NCBI RefSeq assembly: GCF_902686445.1
Contig: NC_062227.1
Coordinates: 27,272,777-27,336,776 of the forward strand
Length of the DNA: 64,000 nt
Origin: Sciurus carolinensis
Taxonomy: Eukaryota > Chordata > Mammalia > Rodentia > Sciuridae
Reading direction: 5' to 3'
The notes beneath the pieces were generated by a model. The model had not been told where the DNA came from. It saw only the letters and a program-made list of their open reading frames with translations, and searched no databases. The translations under genes and the position numbers were made by a program. Below are positions 55,570-64,000 of the stretch, piece by piece (the first letter of the stretch is position 1; every line of letters starts with the position of its first letter).

Positions 55570-57140
55570 GTCTTAATCTTTTAAGGATTTGACCTCTGTA
55601 TCTGGATCCCAAAGGGCCTACTTCCCATCTATATTCCTCATCTATAAAAGGTGTTCTAAGGTTTGGAATGTCAGTCCTTCTGTAGAGCATCCTTCAGATG
55701 GAAGAGAGCTCATACATGTAGCATAACATGTTAGGGTGATGATGAACATGGACATGCATCTAACAGAACACGCTGGATATGTCCACTCCCTTCTCTCAAA
55801 TGAGTCATTAGATCAACAAGAAAAACAGAACATATTTTACACTGACATTTTCCCGCTGCAGGGCCTGAGACTTAGTTGACGTAAGTCAAATTAACAAGAG
55901 AAAGGCCTACAGATTTATGTAATACACCTTTTTCTTGACATGGAATGCTCATAAGGACACAAAGCTCCAGAGAAGCAATTGAAGCCAAGCACTTATATGC
56001 TGCATTGGACAAAGAATAGTTGTGAATGTGACCAGGCAAATTGGCTTGAGCTGGGATGTTTAACTGGGTAGAGAAGTTGCCAGGAAAATAAGTATTGAGT
56101 GTAACAAGGTCAATCCAGTTTCCTTCCACATCAACTTTCTGTCCTTCAGGATGAGAATATTATGCTCTTTGGTATAGGGAGGGTGTGTTCACATGGGGAT
56201 TTTATTGCCTCCTTTTATGAACCAGAAAACAAGTCAAAGTGATCCTGCACCTGCTCGCAAGTGCTTTCCTTTTAAACAGTCTGTGTGCCAGAGTGGTATA
56301 TGTTTAACTGCTTGCTTTCACTTTTTCATTATCACTTGCAAAAGCACATTTCTCTGTAGTCAGAGAACTTTCCAGGAGCTCCCTTTGCTTTCGGTGCTAG
56401 CTGCTGCTGTTGCTTCCCCTGCTGCTACTAAGTATATACTGAGTAGCAAGCAGTTGGGGGTCAATCCAGTAAGTGGTGGTGTGGCGCTCTGATGATTGTG
56501 ACTGTCACATTGTTTACAGCCAGTCATGGGAACAGATCTGTGGCAGGTTGCTCACTGGCAAATGTCTGTGTGTATATTTAGCCACAAAGTTAAAGTTGCC
56601 CCTTGACACAGAGAATCAAGCAACCCTATATCTTGATGAAAGTTGCATTAAAAAATAGTGTTGAAACCCCAATCCCATCTTGAGATTTCAGTCCTGTCCT
56701 TTCATAGCCAACTGCCATGTTCATCTACCAGCTTCCAAGACACTAGACACTTTCTCCTTGAACTTGGTCTTCTGAATGATTTGCAGTCGGGTTCCACTCT
56801 TTATATACTTGTGATAACTTCACTGAAAAACCAGTCACTAAAAGTTTTTATGACATGTCAGGATTTCTGTGATGGGGAAAGGGGGGAAAGAAAAGAAACT
56901 ATGCTTATCATCTTCCTTAATAGTATTCACCCTCTTGTGAAAATGGGATATTTTTCTTTTTTTCTCTCTGTACTTGAGCAAAGATAGAAATCACTCTGGT
57001 CTTAAGTGGATACCTAGACCTTGTCATGGATAACATGCTTTTAGAATTGTATAGGAAAAATGAATCCATTAAGCTGAGTAAAATTCCATTTATACCTTAT
57101 ACATTATATTTTTCAATGATAAAATCCAACTTCATAATGA
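55570..57140. other. unique sequence, no gene seen
   Basis: Includes a short GCTGCT-rich patch (56400-56430). The frames at 56193-56492 and 56658-56987 (+, about 100 codons each) match no protein I know. Confidence 0.4.
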
Positions 57141-57147
57141 CTATAAT

Positions 57148-57368
57148 AGTCAACGTTTACTGAGTATCATGGTCTAAATTTTTTTACAAATAATTCTTTA
57201 TTCAGTCCTCACAACCACACATGAGGTAATAATCTTATCTCCAGTTGCTAGATAGGGAAACTGAGGCACAGCACTTAAGGAATTTGCCCAAAATCGCCCA
57301 ACGGCTAAGTGACAGACTGAAATTTCAGCCCAGAAAATCAGAACTCTTAAGCATTATGCGATAGCTGT
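57148..57368 (-). mobile_element. MIR, antisense, nearly full length
   Basis: CAACGTTTACTGAGTATCAT, then CAGTCCTCACAACCACACAT, GGGAAACTGAGGCACAGCAC and CTCTTAAGCATTATGCGATA, covers reversed MIR from tail to tRNA-like head. It is the best-preserved MIR here. Confidence 0.85.
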
Positions 57369-57369
57369 T

Positions 57370-58455
57370 ATAAAAGGCATATTATTCTAAAATGTCTTAG
57401 AAAAAACAGGAACAGAACTTATTTGCCCCAATTGGGAGTCATTGAATAGAAGCTCTTCCCTAGATCTGGGGAAAGAGCAGCATGAAAGAAGTCGCTTTTT
57501 CAAAGATATATTATGTCCTCAACATCTAAATTCATCGTGCTGATTCAAAAGAAATTGATCTTGAATAATAATTACAATTAATATTTACAATACTATACCA
57601 AAAGCTTTTACCTATAATGCTCTTAACTCTGTGAGGTTTAAAATAGATTATGCATGCAAAGTAGCCTAAGGGTTAAAAATACAGATTCTTACTGTTTGTT
57701 GTTGCTTGTATTTGTATAGTATGTTACCATCTCAACAAATAAGTAACTTAGTGTTAACACCAGCCCCACCTCACATCTGAAGGCGCTTCCTCTATGAAGG
57801 ACCTCAGAGTTAGCAATGGGGAGTAAAGCAATCTGAATCTCATGCTTCTGACCACAAAATGTGTTCCCTTTCTATTCTGGTGGTTTTATGCTTCAAACTT
57901 TGATTGACTTATTATATTTTCCTTTATATTTTCATAAGGTTCTTCTAGGCTTTCATTTAATTAAGGAATTCATTGGAAATTTTCTTTTTGGAAAGAGGAA
58001 AAGGGGTTTCCTTTACCGATATTTATCTTGCCATACTTCAGCATCCATCCTGGGTGACTTCTGAGGGAAGAGTGCATAGATGGTTAACTGTGCTGACGAG
58101 CCCTCAAAATTCAGTCCGACTTGAAGTGAGTGTCTCCCATGGCTGGGGTCCCTGTTGGGCCCCGTAGAGGATATTGAGACTGGTCAGAGAGGAAATATAA
58201 ATAAACTGATAATCTATCATCTATACACTTAAGGATCTTGGTGTTAAAAATTACCTATTCTCTAGAAAATTTCATTTGTTTCCCGGTTTTTAGGGGAGTC
58301 ATTTCTAACAAACAAAGTGGATTTTCCCCTTATTTTCTCTGGAGTTGAGGGGCTGGAGTCATGCAGTCAACTTAGAGTTCCTGGTTAAGTTACCACTGTC
58401 TTCTCCACCTCCACCCCCGCTGCCATTTCCTTCAGATGGTTGGGAGGGGATGAGG
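57370..58455. other. unique sequence, no gene seen
   Basis: Frames at 57861-58064 and 57973-58167 overlap each other and are unrecognised. Confidence 0.4.
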
Positions 58456-58459
58456 GAGA

Positions 58460-58580
58460 GTAACCCTGTGGCCAGTTTCAGACTTCTGACCTCAGAACTG
58501 TAAGAGAATAAAGCTTGTGTGGGTTTAAGCCTCGAAGATTGTGGTAATGTGTTCTACAGCAGCCACAGAACTGTAAAACA
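58460..58580 (+). mobile_element. MLT1-type LTR 3' end, sense
   Basis: TTCAGACTTCTGACCTCAGA, then ACTGTAAGAGAATAAAGCTT and TTTAAGCCTCGAAGATTGTG, is the last part of an MLT1 LTR including its polyadenylation signal region. Confidence 0.65.
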
Positions 58581-58584
58581 CTCA

Positions 58585-59826
58585 CTTCATGGAATTCTTT
58601 CTTCTTTTATACTGTGTCTTCCCTTCTTTCCACAGCCCAAAGATCCCATCCAGCCTCAGTGGTGGGAAGCAAAAGGGGGAAGAAAAAAATGAAATACCAA
58701 GATGAAAAATAACCCAGAAAATGCTTAGAAAATATTTCCTACGTCTCAATTATGCATTCACTACCTGTGAACTGCTGAGACCCTCAGTTATTCCTTTGTC
58801 TCTTTTTGCACTCACTTTCTCTAAGAAAAGATGAAAAACTTAACAAGCGAACTTTGTAGAAGAGATTTGAAATAAGGAGGGAGATAAAACTTAGAACTAT
58901 CTGCAAACTTTTTTTCATGGTGACTTGTCTGTCATTGCTCTCTTCTAGGCTTCTGACATTGGCTCTAAAGTGTGAAATGAGTTATTCATAAGCCCCAGAG
59001 ACTAAAGCCCAACCCATACCTTCAACGACGTGTGTTTCTGTGAATGTTTATGAAGGGGGTCCTCAAAGGTCACCAACACTGGACCAAAGAGTGGCATGAG
59101 GCAATAAGCAGATCCAACTTCACAAGTGAACTTAATTCATGTTTAAAGCATTATTTAATGTTGATTGAAATCTGTTATCAAGTCTCTTACCCTGATATCA
59201 GACTGATTCTCTTCCTTGTTAACTGTAATCTAGGATTAATACGTCACTCTTTAGATCTCTGAAGAACTACGTCTGTATTACTTGATTGTACATTAATCAG
59301 TGTGAGCAAATTGATCATTGAAAGATTGCTAGAACCCCTTATATTAAAATGTCTGTTCCCTGTGTCTCTAAAGCTGTAACCAGAGTCTTAATCAGTAAAA
59401 TTTTGTTTGCTAAGTAGCCCTCAAAAGAGAGAAGGGCTGGTTAAACTCAGAGCAAAAGGAAAGGTCGTATTAAAAAAAAGAGTCACATCTCCAGTTGCAA
59501 CCAAGTATCAAATTCATGTTCAGACATGAGGCATTAATGCCATATGTATGGTCTAATATGAATTTAATCAAGTCTAGTAAGTTTTAAAATAGAGGCTTCA
59601 TATAAAACATGTAAATGAAAGTTAACCTCATTGGCAACGAATATTAACTGAACAATGAATACTAAACACTCTATTTTCATAAGCTGCCCATTTTTTTCTT
59701 AACATACATTTGTATCTATATCTCCATATTAATAACATTCATTATATAATTTCTGTAACCACAAGTGGAAAGCTATATTTTTTATATTGACTCTAGAATG
59801 GTATTTGTTATTTTTCTTGGGTGTTG
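58585..59826. other. unique sequence, no gene seen
   Basis: No recognised repeat. A 72-codon frame (59044-59262, +) matches no protein I know. Confidence 0.4.
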
Positions 59827-59831
59827 GATAT

Positions 59832-60259
59832 TGATATGGTTTAGATATTAGGTGTCCCCCAAAAGCTCCTGTGTGAGACAATATAAGAAAGTTTAGACGT
59901 GAAACAATTGGGTGATGAGCCTTAACATATTCAGTGCATTAATCCGCTGATAGAGATTGACTGGATGGTAACTAGGCAGGCAGGGTGTGGTTGGAGGAGG
60001 TGGGTCACTGGGCACATGCACTTGGGGTATATATTTTGTCCATGACTATGGAATGCTGTCACTTCTTCCTAGTGACCATGTCCTGAGCTGCTTTTCTCTT
60101 CTGCATGATGTCCTGCCTCACCTTGGACTCAGAGCAATGGAGCCAGCCATTTGTGGACTGAGACTTCTGAAACTTCTGAGTGCCAAATAAACTTTTCCTC
60201 CATTAAGATTGCTCTTGTTAGGTCTTCTGGTCACAGCAGTGAAAAAGTAGACTAAAGCA
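59832..60259 (+). mobile_element. complete solo MaLR LTR with 5-bp duplication, sense
   Basis: 428 bp from TGATATGGTTTAGATATTAG to AAAAAGTAGACTAAAGCA. It is flanked by GATAT at 59827-59831 and 60260-60264. TG...CA ends plus a 5-bp duplication are what ERVL/MaLR integration leaves. A TGCCAAATAAAC polyadenylation segment is present near 60182. It is the best-preserved member of the LTR family also found at 9.0, 9.6 and 36.7 kb. Confidence 0.92.
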
Positions 60260-60264
60260 GATAT

Positions 60265-62655
60265 TATATTTCATAACTGACATTTTGTTCTACTTTCTCT
60301 CAACTCTCTTCATTCTTCTGAAGTCTACTATTACTTTCTGGTGTTTTAGTGCCAGCTAATGATCAGTTCTCACAATTCAATAATCAGAGTTTATGGCACT
60401 GTACAATATGAAATCTATTAATGAACTGATGGAAATACAGAATACTCAAAATTATGCAAAAGCAAGTTTAATATCAGTCTGCCTATATAAGCAAAAAAAA
60501 ATGATATTAGAGTTTGAAGGGAAAACTGTGCTGAGGAGCAAGTAATGAGGCTTTTGTTTATTGAATATGAAACATATTGAGCTTCATTTATTTTGGTGCT
60601 GAATTCAATCCTGACTTTTTTTTTTCTTTCTCATTCTTAAACATGAGAAATTTACAACTCCCCTTTTCCTCCTAAAAAAATCCTTAAATTGTAGCCGATT
60701 GGATAGTGCACAGCTGTAACTTAAAACGTATAATCTCTGCTGAGAGAGCAAACAAACTAAACACTCTTTGTGTCAATATGACAATCTAAAATTTCTCTTG
60801 AAAGGGTATTTAGAATGAAAATGTTCAGCCATGTGAGTAATCACATATTTTGGTGAAGAATCTATTAGTGACATCCTGGTGCTTTGTATGGGTTCCTGAG
60901 AAAGAAATATTCATGTAGAAACAAGGAAAATTCTACTTCAGTAAACTGTAAAATTGGGGGGAGGGGTTATAGCGTATCTCAGGTTAAAAAAAATGTTTTC
61001 TGTCTCTGTTTAATCATGTTAAGACTCAGTTTCTTCACTTTAAAAGTGAGAATTTTAATTAAATGCACTCCAGGATTTTTCCCAGCTGCTGAATTTCAAA
61101 ATTCACAGTGTCTTTGCACTAAAACTGATTTTTCACATCCTCCTCACACCTGCTTTGAGTTTTAACACATCTGCTTTTCAACTATGCTTAAATTGATGAC
61201 CAGCTGTGTTCCTTCTAGTATTACTTCACAGTAAGGACTGGAGTATAGTAGTGCCTAATCAACTTGATTAAAAAAAAAAAAATTTAAAGCTCTGTGACAG
61301 CTTACAAATAGAACTACTGGTTTTAAAGATATCTGGTCTATTTTTCTGCAGCTAAAAAATAATGAAATTATAACCTTTTCCACATGACATATCTGTGATA
61401 CCTTCAGGTTTTCTAATAATAAGTGTCAAAGAAGTGGACATGAATTGTAAATATTGAATCAGTTGTCACCGAATTAGACTGACCAGGGACCTGAGCCTTT
61501 CAAGACAATAGAACTGAGTGCTGCATTTTAGAATCAGATTAGCCAGTGGACTGCAATTGGGTTGGAGAGAGGTGATCTTTCCTGATTAAGACAAAGAAAA
61601 TCAAATACATAGCCAGAAGCCATTAGCAACTGATATAGTGTCAAGTGAGTAGGTGGCTTCCTGGCAGCAGGAAAGCTGCTTAAGTGGCAATTTCCTGTTG
61701 TTCTGAGCTCAACAGATTTATTTCAGGAACATTCCTAAGGCCCAGAACCTAGGGAAGTGAAGGTATATTAACTCCTTTCACCTAAGATATTATTTTCAGT
61801 TGCGTAAATGATTGATTTTTTGTGTCTTTGCATTCCTGCAGATTTTTTGAAATTCTTTTTCCTCATCAGTAGCTATATAATGTGAAATAACCCAGGAACA
61901 CAGCATTTGATTTATATTCTTTTACTTAAATGACATTTCAGTATCTTTAATACAGACTCAAATACCTTATAACCTTTCATTTAATAGGTATTCTTTTCTC
62001 TGTAGTTGTAAAGAAAGTAAATTTTAATCTGATGGAGAAAGACAACTAAGTGAAAATTCATACAGATAACAGAAATGTTCTTCTTCCAATTACATTTTGG
62101 AAATTGTAAGTATAATTTTGAGTTTAGATATTGGGTTATACAAGGTATTTCAGCTAGACTACCTGACATAAGATATATGAAATTTGAGATAAAAAGGAAA
62201 TAATAATGCAACATGAGTACTAGTAATAGAAATTGGACTTAAATGAAAGATTCATTTCTAAGAGCCAACATACTTCAAAATGTGAGAATAGAAACTATTA
62301 AGTGGTAATGTAGCAAGTCACCAGAAGATAATAGTGGGTGGCAAGAGATGAGAGAAGTTGATCAGTGGTTAGTTAGATAGGAGTCAGAAGTCCTTGTATG
62401 CTATTGCCCAGTGAGGTGGCTGTAATTAATGATAATGTACAGTATATTTCAAAAAGCTAGAAGAAAGAATTTTGAATGTTTTTACCATAAAAAACATAAA
62501 GGTGTGAGGACAAGGATATCTTTAACCTAATTTAAATAGTACATAATATATACCTGTATGGAAACATCACCTGCTACCCCATTAATATGTGAAATTTTTG
62601 TATCAGTAAAAATTACTTTCATTTAAATTTTTTTAAAAAGTTGTTTATGTTGCTC
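60265..62655. other. unique 2.4-kb block, no gene seen
   Basis: A+T-rich with short A/T-runs (for example at 61270). Open frames are at most 93 codons (60884-61165) and unrecognised. Confidence 0.45.
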
Positions 62656-62659
62656 AGTG

Positions 62660-63389
62660 TGTTAGGTTTCTGTCTCTGTAACAGATTTCCTGAAGTGCGT
62701 CAACTTTTTTTTCTAAGCTTTGTTTTTTTTTATTTTTACAGACTGCATTTTGATCCATTGTACACAAATGGGGTACAAGTTTTCTTTTCTATGGTTGTAC
62801 ACAATGTAGATTCCCACCATTCATGGAATCATACATGTACATAGGGTAATGATGTCTGTCTCAGTCCACCATCTTTCTTACCTCTGCCCCCTCCCCCCTC
62901 TTATTTCCCAAAAGTTCCTCCATTCTTCTGTTACCCCACCTCCACCCCCCACCCTCATTATGTATCATCATCCACTTGTCAGAGAAAACATTTGGCCTTT
63001 GGTTTTGGGGATTGGCTTATTTCACTTAGCATGATATTCTCCAACTCCATCCATTTACCTGCAAAGATGGATCAACTTTAAAGAGAAAATGTTTGTTCGA
63101 GTTCATGGTTTCCAGTCCATGTTGCGCTGGGCCTGCGGCAGCACGGTACATCATGGGAAGAAATGGGTTGAAGAAGGCCTTATTCATCTCATGGTTGAAG
63201 GGAGAGAGGAAGAAACTGGGGCTACAGTATACCCTAGTTTATCCCAAGGGCATGCCCCTATTGGCTTAACTTCCTTTCACTAGGCCCCTCCTCCTAAAGG
63301 TTCCACCACCTCCCAACAGTGCCACAGGCTGAGGACCAAACTTTCAATACATGGACCTTTGGGGGACATTTCAGATCCAAACTATAGCA
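62660..63389 (-). mobile_element. MaLR LTR, antisense, interrupted by L1
   Basis: The left part, 62660-62707 (TGTTAGGTTTCTGTCTCTGT), and the right part, 63072-63389 (ending TTCAGATCCAAACTATAGCA), form one reversed LTR once the L1 is taken out. It continues into internal MaLR sequence on the right, so in element orientation this is the 3' end of internal sequence... read leftward, the LTR lies downstream or upstream depending on which of the two LTRs it is, which the window edge hides. Confidence 0.85.
62708..63071 (-). mobile_element. 5'-truncated L1 nested in the MaLR LTR, antisense
   Basis: A T-rich tail, then CAGACTGCATTTTGATCCAT, GGGGTACAAGTTTTCTTTTC and the C-rich 3'-UTR tract (about 62880-62955), ending in the last ORF2 codons (CTCCATCCATTTACCTGC). 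TCAACTTT occurs at 62700-62707 and 63072-63079, with further partial matches upstream, as the target duplication. Confidence 0.92.
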
Positions 63390-64000
63390 TTCAATCCTGG
63401 CCCCCAAAGGCTCATGTCCATTTCATAATACAAAATACATTGAGTCCATCACCAAGAGTCCCCAAAGTCTTAACAGTTCCAACATTTCCGAGAAGCCCAA
63501 GACTTAAGGCAGATTCTCAACTGGAGAAAAGGAAAGTTACATACTTCCAACATGCGATGGTGTGACAAGAACAGGGCAAATATTCTTTACAAAAGGGAGG
63601 AACAGGAAAATAATAATGAGGAAGCAGACCAAAGTAAAAATAAAACCCAAGCCGGGGCATATGGTGTCACAACGTGAGCTTCAAGGGGCTTGGGTGGCCC
63701 CACCCCTATGACCTTGCTGTTTGCAGCCCACATGACCACTCTCTTGGGCTGGTTCTGCTCATCATTGCCTGCAGCTTCCCTTGGTGGGTGCTACACATTC
63801 CTGGCATCTCTGACTTCTTGGGATTTCTCATGGGACTTCAGTTTCACAATCTCAACTCTATTCATCTCCCTGTCTGGGGTAGGTTGCAGGGATTCAATAC
63901 TACTTTTTATGGTTGTGTTATAAACTATCTCCCAAAAGTTTTGTATACTGAAGGCAGGGTTCTCAATGAAGAAAGGTTCAGAGGTGGGATTTTAAGGTAA
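63390..64000 (-). mobile_element. MaLR internal region, antisense, runs off the window
   Basis: Directly after the LTR end the text TTCAATCCTGGCCCCCAAAG, then AGTCCCCAAAGTCTTAACAG and later GGTGGCCCCACCCCTATGAC with GCTGTTTGCAGCCCACATGA, follows reversed MST/THE1-type internal sequence. MaLR internal regions carry no functional proteins. The 108-codon frame at 63674-64000 is incidental. The partner LTR should lie beyond 64000. Confidence 0.75.

Noticed and set aside
63674..64000. 108-codon frame at the right edge
   Set aside because: It lies within reversed MaLR internal sequence and has no coding meaning on that strand.
1..64000. CRISPR arrays, operons, Shine-Dalgarno sites, phage or plasmid modules
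   Set aside because: The content is vertebrate nuclear DNA with SINEs, L1 and LTRs. No regularly spaced direct repeats or bacterial gene arrangement occur.

Overview
This window looks like non-coding nuclear DNA from a rodent of the squirrel family (Sciuridae: ground squirrel, marmot or similar). The assignment rests on the repeats. There are many copies of a tRNA-Ala-derived ID-type SINE, recognisable from its A-box and B-box text. There are seven copies of the dimeric SINE joining a 7SL/B1-like left part to an ID-like right part, which is characteristic of squirrels. One L1 3'-UTR type recurs at several loci. Base composition is A+T-rich with very few CpGs, apart from the L1 promoter. I found no functional protein-coding gene, no convincing exon, and no tRNA, rRNA or ncRNA gene. 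The window is intergenic or lies inside a long intron.

Layout. 0-7.8 kb: mostly unique DNA, then an LTR-like stretch, a complete antisense solo LTR (4.59-5.13 kb), an old MLT1 LTR, an L1 ORF1 relic and a dimeric SINE. 8-16 kb: a head-to-head pair of MaLR LTRs, young and old L1 pieces, a cyclophilin A processed pseudogene and several MIRs. 16-24 kb: SINEs, an old L1 split by a SINE, a poly(A)-tailed retrocopy that appears to be of an endogenous retroviral transcript (18.69-19.53 kb), a MER5-like element and a 40-bp perfect palindrome. 24-28 kb: largely unique. 28.03-34.14 kb: a full-length antisense L1 (6.1 kb) with a perfect 14-bp target-site duplication, a CpG-containing 5' UTR built of about eight ~34-bp monomers, and inactivated ORF1 and ORF2. 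34-44 kb: MIR pairs, a MaLR inserted into a squirrel SINE, a HAL1-like relic, an inverted (twin-primed) L1 fragment and a 5'-truncated L1 (43.14-43.87 kb). 44-60 kb: sparse old repeats, a CRE-containing tandem duplication, two near-identical LTR segments 1.2 kb apart and an octamer/homeodomain motif cluster. 60-64 kb: unique DNA, then a MaLR element (LTR plus the start of its internal region) interrupted by a young L1 fragment and running off the right edge.

The sequences here do not work together as a pathway. What the window records is retrotransposition: L1 machinery has moved its own RNA, SINE RNAs, a cellular mRNA (PPIA) and probably a retroviral mRNA into this locus. Family names come from recognising consensus text by eye and were not checked with a repeat masker. 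Subfamily names and edges are approximate unless a target-site duplication is quoted.
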